Assembly (NCBI RefSeq): GCF_947507565.1
Contig: NC_089182.1
Coordinates: 3,038,001 to 3,102,000 of the forward strand
DNA from: Oscarella lobularis
Lineage: Eukaryota > Porifera > Homoscleromorpha > Homosclerophorida > Oscarellidae
Reading direction: 5' to 3'
Length of the DNA stretch: 64,000 bases
The notes under the pieces were generated by a model. It searched no databases. It worked only from the letters and a program-made list of their open reading frames with translations, and was not told the origin of the DNA. The position numbers were made by a program, and so were the translations under genes. Below, piece after piece: positions 22,747-34,004 of this stretch (its first letter is position 1; each line of letters begins with the position of its first letter).

Positions 22747-25700
22747 ATGGCTTCCTCTCGCTGTCTGTCACTCGTATTGACGATGTTGACGGTGATGGCC
22801 GGTCTTCATCACATTTCTGGAGGTACGTGGGAACTAAAGGCTATCGTTCTTGGTCTTTTGCTATTATAGATTTCATCTAGTACGTTAGAAGCATGTTGAA
22901 TTTGCTAGTACAGTACTGTTTGCTTTGTAGAAAAGGAAGTGACTCTAAATGCCGTGACAAACAAGCTGAAGTTTGAAAAAAACGGCCTTTACTCCGGCAG
23001 TGTATATGATCGAGCCGTGGATGTGAGATTGAATGACGGGCAATCGATCCAAATGTTCGCGGATTGTGCTGTATCTGAATCGTCTACTCCAACCGTATGG
23101 ATGTCAATTGATTTGCTTCATCTCTATTCTGTCAGCAAAATCAGATTTTTAACTCGTTTTAAGTATGGAATAGGCACTGAAGTCTACGTTGGAAATGATT
23201 CTATCAAGTCGAATGGAACCACTAATCATCGATGTGGGAAAGACGTCACTATTCCCATTATTTCTCAGACAGCTATATCTTCGTTTACTGACTTTTCTTG
23301 TTCTCCTATCAATTGGGTTCAATATGTCAGCATTCGACGACACGGACAGGATGATGGGACAGGTGATCCACAGTATTTGCAAGTGTGTAAAGTTGAAGTG
23401 TATTATAATGAAAATGAGGGTAAGAACGTAGCAAGAACGTGGTGAGTTAACTAATTTCTGTTTACATAGATCCCGGTATCACCATAACGAAGAACGCTGT
23501 GCCAATTTCAAAATTAAACGTTACAGCCATAGGAGACATTGTACTCTGTGGTTCATCAAAAGGAGACTTTGGCCCAACATGGAAGTTTCCTAATGGAACA
23601 GACGTTCCAGAACAGAACTCTGCTACTATTAGTCAAGCTGATGGCTCATCAGGATATAAAGAACTTCGTTTGAGTCCTCTTACGTCTACTCCTCCAAATG
23701 GTCAGTACAAATGCCAGTACACAGCAAACAACATTACAAAGACCAAAACAGTCGATCTTACATTTACAGGTATGTTACGTTAATTTGTGTGGAACGTTCG
23801 AGGCATTTGGCCTTTTTTGTAGTTGATTGTCAAGTAAGTTTGTGGTCAGCATGCTCATCATCATGTGGACGAGGAACAAGGACAAGGACCATTACTCAAA
23901 ACAAAGTTGGCGGTGGTCAGAATTGTCCCTCTCCTTTATCAGAAGATTGCGCAAATACAAACTGTGAGTTTATATGTTCATCTACTAGACTGATTCTATT
24001 GGTGCTTTGGTAGGTGGTCAAATTGACATGAAGGCAATAGGTGCTGTTGCTACCCACGGTCCATTAGCTACGTTTGGTAGCTTGCAGGCTTCACTGGCTA
24101 TTGATGGCGTTACAAATACTGGATTTGCTGCAACTCGAGCATCAATGGATCCGTGGTTGCGAGTTGATTTAAAGACAGCTTATTTGATCACAAGCGTAGA
24201 AACGTCATTTTATGAAGATCGAGGCAACGGTGCGTTTGTGCGGATAGGAAGTGATTTGACCAATGCTGGAAATGACAATCCGCTGTGTGGTACTGTTCCA
24301 AATAGAAACAACGGCAAAACTATTTGGACTACAACAATTGTGTGCTCTCCTTCATTGTGGGGACGGTACATTAACGTACAGAATATTTTATCATCAACAG
24401 GTTACCTCAGCCTGTGTGAATTGAAAGCAAGCTACGGTAGGAAGAATAGGTTTTTGGAGAGTCTTCTTACACTTTCTGATTATTAGCACTTGACGTCGCA
24501 ATTCTCTACAATGATTCCTCTGTTGCGTCTGGAAGCTTTTTTGTTTACGGCGGAGATCCACTTCCTTTCCCTGCTTTGTGTGTCATTAATCTTGATTCAA
24601 CAAACTTTAACTCTTTGTTAAATATTCATTGGAACTCAAGCAACAGCCAAATTCCAGATTCATCGTCCAATCCTGATGTCGGACAATCCAGAGTAAACAA
24701 CTTCGCAATTCTTCATATTAGGAAAGCTCCGAGGCTTGATACATCATACACGTGTCAATTCACGTGGACTGATAACACGCAAAAGACGTTACAGTTTGAC
24801 CTCAAGATCAACGGTGCGTGGCATGCTCATATTAGATTACAATAAGAATAAATGTTCTTTGTAGTTGATTGCAGTTGGAGCGCGTGGTCCATGTGTTTGG
24901 ATTCTTGTGGTGTGGGAACAAGATCGCGGACAGCTGACAGCTCCGTGAAGAAACATCAAGGGAAGAATTGCACCGGTCCTTCAAGTGAAGAATGTGATAC
25001 TGGACAAGCACCCTGTAAGTGAAAGAGTAAATATGGCGTATCTTCTAGCGTTATTCTTTTCCGTTGTAAAGGTGCCCCTACTCCTATCAGAAATTCTATT
25101 AGCGTTCAGGAAGGACTTCCGGCTGCTTTGGAGTGTGAAGCATCACAATTCCGTCTAATACAGACACCGGTCACGTTTGAATGGTTCAAAAATGGAGTTC
25201 GAATAGTCAATCCTTCAAATTCATTGACGCGTTCTTTGGGAAACGGAAAGTACAAGGGCACTCTGACATTAACAACAGTCAGGAAAGCAGACGCCGGCTT
25301 GTATACGTGCAAAGCCAATGGGCAACATGGTCTCAGCGCTGCATCTGTAGCAATAATGCTTGATGTCACGTGTAAGGTCCTAATTCTTTACTCGCGCGCT
25401 GTCAAAACTACTTTGTTCTTTAGATGCTCCTTTTAACATTAGAGTACAAGCAAACTCTAGTTTGTTTGTGAAAGAACAGTCACTAATTCTGAACTGCAGC
25501 GCTGAAGCGAACCCTAAACCTTCTCAATATAAATGGTATAAAGATGGGCGAATAATCACAGGAGAAACAGGGTCACAAATATCGTTTTCGAGTCTGGACT
25601 ATGACAACAGTGGAAAATACAACTGTACTGCGATAAACTCCATCGGCGAAGCCCAATCGAGCGGTTTTGTGATTGTCGTACGTGGTATGTTTAGTAAATT

Positions 25701-27211
25701 TGAACTGGTTTTATTCTTTACAATCTCGTTAATTTAATAAGGAAAGTGCTTCAGCCCGCCAGCAGCAAGTAAAAAAAGCTACTGACACTAACGCTTTCGT
25801 TCTTGCTTTTGTTCTCTTATAGCTCCAACTCCTCCAGTGGAACTCAAGCTTATTAGTAAAACGTTTGAATCGTTATTTTTGACATGGAAAAGTCCCCTCA
25901 ATCCCAACGGTATCATAAGAGCGTATAGAGTAAGTCGAAATTTCATTATGTTTTCTCTGAAAAATCTGCTTTTTGCAGTTGTACTACTGGATGTTAGATG
26001 AATCAGAAGCAGCGGTTATGTCTGTGGAGTCCATTTCGTCCTCTTTCAACCTGACTGGTCTTCGTGCCTACACTCGTTACCAAATTAACGTAACTGCTAT
26101 CAACAATGCGGATGCTTTTCCTGAAAGTTCTCCTGGTATCATTACCGATGAGACTTTGATTACCGGTAATTTTACAAGCCGCAGTTTAATTCAATCGTGC
26201 ATTTCCTTGTGTTTAGCACCTGAACGTCCGCAGTTTATTTCTAATCCGCTCGACGAACTTGAAGTTAGCTCCAATGGAATTGTTCGCTTTACAGCTCCAT
26301 TTATTTCTGACGAGAAAGTGCCAGTTAGGTAATTGATGTCTGAGCTCATTCGTAATGATTTGTTACGTCCTCTTACTGACTAGTTACGTCAAAGTATTTA
26401 TTTACTCGGGTCCTGAGCGTCCTCCGCCGCCTTCTGTTCCGGAAAGTGAAAGTGAAATGAGCGAGCTATGGCATGCAGCAGCATTCTTTGACTACACTCA
26501 ATACAACAAAGCTCGAAATCACTTTACTATTGGGAGCGGAAACCGCACCTTTTTTGGTGACACGACGTACACCGACAGTAAACTAGAAAGAAACGCTCGC
26601 TACTCAATCTACTTTGTTGCTTACCTCATCAACGAAATTAAAGGAGTAGGCAGAAGCAGTCGATGTTGGTAGTCTTACGGGTTAGAATGTATTTTTGTTT
26701 TATAGGTGCACCTGGAGTCCTCTAGTGGGCCTACGTGTAAGGTCTTTTCTTATTTAATGCCGCATACTACTAAATTGTGCAATTGTCGTTACTTTTTGTA
26801 TATAGCATTTTATACCAGTTCTTCTGGTGAATGTGAAGCCGCTACTTCCAACCCTTCTGGAGGCTCTTCGTTTGGCGTCTTCGGAATTGCGTTTTTAATT
26901 TTGTTTGTTATCACGTTTATCGCTTTAGTCGTCCTTCTCGTGATGCACATTCGTCAGCGCCAGATTTCGAAAAAGTCTTATCCTGTTGAAAGACATGCCT
27001 ATGAACTGCCTATAAAATCGGAAGGTAAACTCGAAGGTGATATTATTCCTCACAGAATGACGGAGTCAAGTGTGTACGGGGTATCATCTGTCAAGCATCA
27101 AAGTATTCTATTAATTAAATGGGACTTACACGTTTTTATTGTCTTGGTGTAGGTGAAGGTGAACAAGTGTACGCTGAAGTATGTGACAAGGAGAAGGAAG
27201 CAAATAAGTAA
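22747..27211 (+). CDS. Type I membrane receptor 2: discoidin-fold/Ig/TSP1/FN3 (1182 aa)
   Basis: Seventeen exons in phase: 22747-22822, 22931-23419, 23470-23769, 23823-23963, 24014-24436, 24487-24813, 24865-25014, 25072-25371, 25424-25684, 25742-25768, 25823-25929, 25979-26165, 26217-26328, 26384-26645, 26706-26736, 26806-27102, 27153-27211. Domain order equals receptor 1. It belongs to a second sub-type (shared with receptor 4): a longer signal exon (76 nt; MASSRCLSLVLTMLTVMAG), a 300-nt exon 3, a 423-nt exon 5 and a 327-nt exon 6. TSP1-2 has its own version (CSWSAWSMCLDSCGVGTRSR). From exon 9 onward it is almost identical to receptors 1 and 3, including the TM and the VYAEV tail. It is expected at the cell surface. 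Ligand unknown. Confidence 0.85.
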
Positions 27212-27437
27212 GATAGATTATTAGATAGTGCTTTTATGTGCCAGTGTTGCACTGTCTTTGTCTTTGTGGATTTTAGCAGTTTTTTTAGTTTATGGTTTCT
27301 GATTAGAGTGATGTCATAGTTACTTGCTTGGGCATCTGTAGGCCTTCCTTTAATTAAAGTTCCTTAGCACGACCTTTCGGTCAAGCGTAATCAGCGCGCT
27401 TTTTGTCTATCCGGGACGCTAGCTGTAGAAATACGGG

Positions 27438-28158
27438 GAAGCGAGCCGGCGTCTTTTGTACTTCGCCAAATATCAGGCGAGCAACGAAACGACCGAAACA
27501 TGCGAATACCTCTTTTTCGAAGAAGGCTCACGTTTTCGTCGACGTTCATCCCTACTACGAAGCGTGCCTTTGCGATGAGGAGGAGTCGGCCGGCGGCTAT
27601 CTTCGCAGTCTCCGGGCGTACGTCAAGGCCGCTCACGTCAGAGGCCTTTCTTTGGACGGTGCGGAGTTTTTCTCGCCTTACTAGGTGTCCTGTCTCATTA
27701 TTCAGTTCTCTTAGGATGCGTTTATGGTCCCCTCTCACCGAGTGCGAAAACGGCCAGCAAACCCAAACTAGAAGCGTACTGAAAAATCTCTTAGGCAACG
27801 AGTGCTCAGACACTCAGTCCGATTTGTCCTCTTTTCTTCCTCGTTGAAATGTATCCTTTTTTGCAGTAGCTGACCGTCTGCTAACTCACCCCTTGTGTCC
27901 TGTTGAGAAGGTGCACGTTGTGTCCAAGTACTCGGAACGAAGTCGTGTAGGAGTCTGAAGCGTTGGCCGAGCTGCGGGAAGTGCTGCACGCCGTCTGTGA
28001 AAACTCCACAGCTCGCCAGATTCACCTGTGTCGGGTCTACCGATCCAGCAGAAAATCACGACAACACTTCACCGGTTAACCTTGTTGTTCACGTAGCGGA
28101 ATCGTGCGTGCCTGTCGAGAATTACAGAGAGTGTCTCATCGGCTTGCAGGACGGTTGA
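27438..28158 (+). pseudogene. LLTP 3' fragment B
   Basis: This is the second copy of the 3' end of LLTP copy 3. It starts in the vWD exon near the junction TATCCGGGACGCTAGCTGTA and ends at the equivalent of the LLTP stop (28156-28158). It is broken by missing bases in the vWD end, by loss of the TATGGTCCATGGGGC stretch of the TSP1-like exon (reads TATGGTCCCCTC at 27723), by loss of the exon's 3' end, and by a 2-nt insertion in the terminal exon (CACGTTGTGTCCAAG). No upstream gene part is present, so it is non-functional as an LLTP. Confidence 0.85.
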
Positions 28159-28365
28159 AGAATTCGAGGGGCGTCACTGACGAATTTTTGCTGCTGTTTT
28201 TCGTTTGTGTTTTCTACGTTTTTGTCGTATTTGTGTTTCAGTGTTTGTTGCAAGGTCGAATATCTTTAATGGGGTTGCCGGCACGCCTCCTTCGTTTTGG
28301 GCGGTTCCAGGGCATACGGGAAAGTCGCTCCTCTTTTAGACGGAAGCCATCCGCGACAGACTATC

Positions 28366-31300
28366 ATGGCCTTCTCTCGCTGTCTATCACTCGTATTGAC
28401 GGTGATGGTCTGTCTTGATCACGTTTCTGGAGGTACGTGGGAACTAAACGCTATCGGTCTTGGTCTTTCGCTATTACAGAGTCATCTACGCTGTTTAGAG
28501 CATGTTGAATTTACTGTCTGTTTTGTAGAAATGAAAGTGATTCTAAATGCCGCGGCGAACAAACTGGTGTTCGAAGAAACAGGCATTGCCACTGGAAGTT
28601 CATATGATCTAGCCGTGGATGGGAAAATACGTCAAAATTGGGGGGATTGCGCTGTATCTCAATCGTCTACTCCAACCGTATGGATGTCAATTGATTTGCT
28701 TCATCTCTACTCTGTGACCAAGATCAAATATCTAACTCGTCACCGGTATGGAAAAGGCATCGAGGTCTACGTCGGGAAAAGTTCTATCAAGTTGAATGGA
28801 ACCAGTGATTATCAATGTGGGAGTAGCGCTGTGTTTCCTAATACCGCTCCGTCTACGTTAACTGATTTTCCTTGTTCTCCTATCAATTGGGTTCAACATG
28901 TCAGCATTCGACGACACGGACAGGATGATGGGGTGGGTGATCCACAGTATCTGCAACCGTGTGAAATTGAGGTGTATTATGATGAAACCGAGGGTAGGAA
29001 TCCATAACAAAAACGTAGCGAGTCAACTATTTTCTGTTTACATAGATCCCGGTATCACCATAACGAAGAACGCCGCAGCAATTTCAAAATTAGACGTTAC
29101 AAAAGGAGACATTGTACTCTGTGGTTCACCAAAAGGAGACTTTGGCCCGACATGGAAATTTCCTAATGGAACAGACGTTCCAGAACAGAACTCTGCTACT
29201 ATTAGTCAAGCTGATGGCGCATCAGGATATAAAGAACTGCGTTTGAGTCCTCTTACGTCTACTCCTCCAAATGGTCAGTACAAATGCCAGTACACAGCAA
29301 ACAACATTACAGAGACCAAAACAGTCGATCTTACATTTACAGGTACGTTACGTTTAATTTGTGTGGCACGTTCATTTGGCCTTTTTTGTAGCTGATTGTC
29401 AAGTAGGATCATGGTCAGCATGCTCATCATCATGTGGACGAGGAACAAGGACAAGGACCATTACTCAAAACAAAGTTGGCGCTGGTCAGGATTGTCCCTC
29501 TCCTTTATCAGAAGATTGCGCAAATACAAACTGTGAGTTTATATGTTCATCTTCAAGGCTGATTCTATTGGTGCTTTGGTAGGTGGCCAAATTGACATGA
29601 CGGCAATAGGTGCTGTTGCTACCCACGGTCCATTAGCTACGATTAATAGTAGGTTCCGGGCTTCACTGGCTATTGATGGCGTTACAAATGCTAAATGTGC
29701 TGTAACTCTACTATCAACGAAGCCGTGGTTGCGAGTTGATTTAAAGACAGCTTATTTGATTGCAAGCGTAGAAACGTCATTTTATGAAGATCGAGGCAAC
29801 GGTGCGTTTGTGCGGATAGGAAGTGATTTGACCAATGATGGAAATGACAATCCGCTGTGTGGTACTGTTTCGAATAGAAATAATGGGGCAAGTGTTTGGA
29901 CAACAACAATTGCGTGTTCTCCTTCATTGTGGGGACGGTACATTAACGTTCAAAAGATTTTTTCAAATAAGTTTTACCTCAGCCTGTGTGAATTGAAAGC
30001 AAGCTACGGTAAGAAGAACAGCCTTTAGAGATCTTCTTACACTTTCTGATTATTAGAACTTGACGTTGGCATTCTCTACAATGATTCCTCTGTTTCATCT
30101 GGAGACGTTTTTGTGTACGGTGGAGATGCACTTTCTTTTCCTGTTCTGTGCGGCGTTAATCCCGATTCAACAAACTTGAATTCATTGCTAAATATTCAAT
30201 GGAAATCAGGCAACAGTCCAATTTCGTCGTCTAATTCCGATGTTAGACAATCCACACACAACAACTTTACAAGTCTTCATATCGGGAAAGCTCCATCAAC
30301 GGATACAACATACACGTGCCAATACACGTGGATTGATAACAAGCAAAAAACATTACAGTTTAACCTAAACATCAACGGTGGGTGAAACATTTGCTATTGG
30401 TAGCATTAATTAAAGGGGTCCTTGTTTTCGTAGTGGATTGCGGGTGGAGCACGTGGTTGTCTTGCTCGGGTCCTTGTGGTGTGGGAACAAGATTGCGGAC
30501 AGCTGACAACCCCGTGAAGAAACATCAAGGAAAGGATTGTGTCGGTGATTTAAGCGAAGACTGTGATACTGGAAAAGCACCTTGTAAGATTGATATGGCG
30601 TATCTTCTAGTATAATGTTTCTGTTGAAGGTCCTCCCACTCCTATTAACAATTTAGTTAGAGTTGAAGAAGGAAAAACGGCTTTTTTGGAGTGTAACGCT
30701 TTACAATACAGCCAATTACCGACGGCTATTACATTCCAATGGTTCAGGAAAGGAGTTCAAATAGCCAATCCTTCAAAATCATCCGATCGTTCTTTGGGAA
30801 ACGGAACATACCAGGGAATTCTAACGTTTAGTTCGGTCAAACGAGAAGACGCCGACTCGTACACGTGCAAAGCCAATGGGCGCAATGGTCTCAGTGCTGC
30901 ATCTGTAGTAATAACGCTTGATGTCACGTGTAAGCTCCTAATTCTTTACTCGTTCGCTGTCAAAACTACTTTGTTCTTTAGATGCTCCTTTTAACGTTAG
31001 AGTACAAGCAAACTCTAGTTGGTTTGTGAAAGAACAGTCACTAATTCTGAACTGCTGCGCTGAAGCGAACCCTAAACCTTCTCAATATAAATGGTATAAA
31101 GATGGGCAAATAATCACAGGAGAAACGGGGTCACAAATATCGTTTTCGAGTCTGGACTATGACAACAGTGGAAAATACAACTGTACTGCGATAAACTCCA
31201 TCGGCGAAGCCCAATCAAGCGGTTTTGTGATTCTCGTACGTGGTATGTTTAGTAAATTTGAACTGGTTTATTCTTTACAATATCTTTAATTAATTAATAA

Positions 31301-32781
31301 GGAAAGTGCTTCCGTCCGCCAGCAGCAAGTAAGAAAAGCTACCGACACTAAAGCTTTTGTTCATGCTTTTGTTCTCTTATAGCTCCAACTCCTCCAGTGG
31401 AACTCAAGCTTATTAGCAAAACGTTTGAATCGTTATTTTTGACATGGAAAAGTCCCCTCGATCCCAACGGTATCATAAGAGCGTATAGAGTAAGTCGAAA
31501 TTTCATTGTGTTTTCTCTGAAAAATCTGCTTTTTGCAGTTGTACTACTGGATGTTAGATGAATCAGAAGCAGCGGTTATGTCTGTGGAGTCCATTTCGTC
31601 CTCTTTCAACCTGACTGGCCTTCGTGCCTACACTCGTTACCAAATTAACGTAACTGCTATCAACAATGCGGATGCTTTTCCTGAAAGTTCTCCTGGTATC
31701 ATTACCAACGAGACTTTGATTGCCGGTAATTTTACAAGCCGCAGTTTAATTCAATCGTTCATTTCCTTGTGTTTAGCACCTGAACGTCCGCAGTTTATTT
31801 CTAATCCGCTCGACGAACTTGAAGTTAGCTCCAATGGAATTGTTCGCTTTACAGCTCCATTTATTTCTGACGAGAAAGTGCCAGTTAGGTAATTGATGTC
31901 TGAGCTCATTCATAATGATTTGTTACGTCCTCCTACTGGCTAGTTACGTCAAAGTGTTTATTTACTCGGGTCCTGAGCGTCCTCCGCCGCCTTCTGTTCC
32001 GCCAAGGGAAAGTGAAATGAGCGAACTATGGCATGCAGCAGCATTCTATGACTACACTCAATACAACAAAGCTCGAAATCACTTTACTATTGGGAGCGGA
32101 AACCGCACCTTTTTTGGTGGCACGACGTACACCGACAGTAAACTAGAAAGAAACGCTCGCTACTCGATCTACTTTGTTGCTTACCTCATCAACGAAATTA
32201 AAGGAGTAGGCAGAAGCAGTCGATGTTGATAGTCTTACGGGTTAGAATGTATTTTTGTTTTATAGGTGCACCTGGAGTCCTCTAGTGGGCCTACGTGTAA
32301 GGTCTTTTCTTATTTAATGCCGCATACTACTAAATTGTGCAATTGTCGTCACTTTTTGTATATAGCATTTTATACCAGTTCTTCTGGTGAATGTGAAGCC
32401 GCTACTTTCAATCCTTCTGGAGGCTCTTCGTTTGGCGTCTTCGGAATTGCGTTTTTAATTTTGTTTGTTATCACGTTTATCGCTTTAGTCGTCCTTCTCG
32501 TGATGCACATTCGTCAGCGCCAGATTTCGAAAAAGGCTTATGCTGTTGAAAGACATGCCTATGAACTGCCTATAAAATCGGAAGGTAAACTCGAAGGTGA
32601 TATGATTCCTCACAGAATGACGGAGTCAAGTGTGTACGGGGTATCATCTGTCAAGCATCAAAGTATTCTATTAATTAAATGGGACTTACACGTTAATTTT
32701 TCATTTTATTGTCTCGGTGTAGGCGAAGGTGAACAAGTGTACGCTGAGGTATGTGACAAGGAGAAGGAAGCAAATAAGTAA
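28366..32781 (+). CDS. Type I membrane receptor 3: discoidin-fold/Ig/TSP1/FN3 (1169 aa)
   Basis: Seventeen exons in phase: 28366-28432, 28529-28993, 29046-29342, 29392-29532, 29583-30008, 30057-30377, 30434-30583, 30630-30929, 30982-31242, 31302-31328, 31383-31489, 31539-31725, 31777-31888, 31944-32205, 32266-32296, 32366-32662, 32723-32781. Exon lengths equal receptor 1 throughout, and exons 1-7 are its closest match. Exon 8 (third Ig-like domain, about residues 623-722) is clearly different from all other copies: it begins PPTPINNLVRVEEGKTAFL and has FQWFRKGVQIANPSKSSD, while the flanking exons are nearly identical to receptor 1. Its preceding intron is also changed (46 nt). The tail keeps VYAEV. 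One Ig residue reads LNCCAE where the others have LNCSAE. Confidence 0.85.
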
Positions 32782-32996
32782 GATAGATTATTAGATAGTG
32801 CTTTTATGTCCCAGTGTTGCACTGTCTTTGTGGATTTTAGCAGTTTTTTAGTTTATGGTTTCTGATTAGAGTGATGTCATAGTTACTTGCTTGGACATCT
32901 GTAGGCATTCCTTTAAAGTTCCTTAGCACGACCTTTCGGTCAAGCGTAATCAGCACGCTTTTTGTCTATCCGGGACGCTAGCTGTAGAAATACGGG

Positions 32997-33758
32997 GAAG
33001 TGGACCGTCTCCGAGCCGGCGTCTTTTGTACTTCGCCAAATATCAGGCGAGCGACGAAACGACCGAAACATGCGAATACTTCTTTTTCGATGTCACGAAG
33101 AAGGCTCACGTTTTCGTCGACGTTCATCCCTACTACGAAGCGTGCCTTTGCGATGAGGAGGAGTCGGCCGGCGGCCATCTTCGCAGTCTCCGTGCTTACG
33201 TCAAAGCCGCTCTCGTTAGAGGCCTTTCTTTGGACGATGCGGAGTTTTCTCGCGTTACTAGGTGTCCTGTCTCATTGTTCAGTTCTCTTAGGATGCGTTT
33301 ATGGTCCATGGGGGCCTCTCACCGAGTGCGAAAACGGCCAGCAAACTCAAACTAGAAGCGTACTGAAAAATCTCTTAGGCAACGAGTGCTCAGACACTAA
33401 ACGTACTCAGCAGTGCCGTGAGTCCAATTTGTCCTCTTTCCTTCATCGTTGAAATTTTTTTGCAGTAGCTGGCCGTCTACCAACTCACCCCTTGTGTCCT
33501 GTTGAGAAGGTGCACGTTGTCCAAGTGCGCGGAGCGAAGTCGTGCAAAAGTGTGAAGCGTTGGCCGAGCTGCGGGAAGTGCTGCACGCCGTCTCTGACAA
33601 CTCCGCAGCTCGCCAAATTCACCTGTGTCGGGTCTACCGATCCAGCGGAAAATCACGACAACACGTCCCCGGTTAACCTTGTCGTCCACGTAGCGGAATC
33701 GTGCCAGCCTGTCGAGAATTACAGAGAGTGTCTCCTCGGCTTGCAGCAGGACGGTTGA
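32997..33758 (+). pseudogene. LLTP 3' fragment C
   Basis: This third copy of the LLTP 3' end is the best preserved. It starts at GAAGTGGACCGTCTCCGAG just after the junction sequence. It covers the end of the vWD exon, the TSP1-like exon (about 33292-33419) and a still-open Cys-rich terminal exon (to TGA 33756-33758). It has no start, signal peptide or lipid-binding region, has lost bases in the vWD end, and reads GGACGATGCGG where the parent has the GGACGGTGCGG splice donor. It is a truncated relic. Confidence 0.85.
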
Positions 33759-34004
33759 AGAATTCGAGGGGCGTCCTCAACAAATTTTTGGTGTTTTTTG
33801 TTAGGTTTTTGTCGTATTTTTGTTCAGTGTTTGTTGCAAGGTCGAAGTTCTAAGTATCTCGAGGTGGGGGTTTGTTGACCTTGCTGACCACGCCTTTCGC
33901 TTTTGGCAGTGTACGGGCATCCAGCTACGGGAAAGTCGTTTTTCGCTCACCTTCGCCTCGACTGCCGCGCTTTTAGATAGCCGGAAGTTATCCACGACAC
34001 TATC

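Noticed and set aside
32962-33758. Separate small TSP1/Cys-rich secreted gene before receptor 4
   Set aside because: The exons are open, but there is no start codon with signal peptide, and the sequence is a plain 5'-truncated copy of LLTP copy 3.
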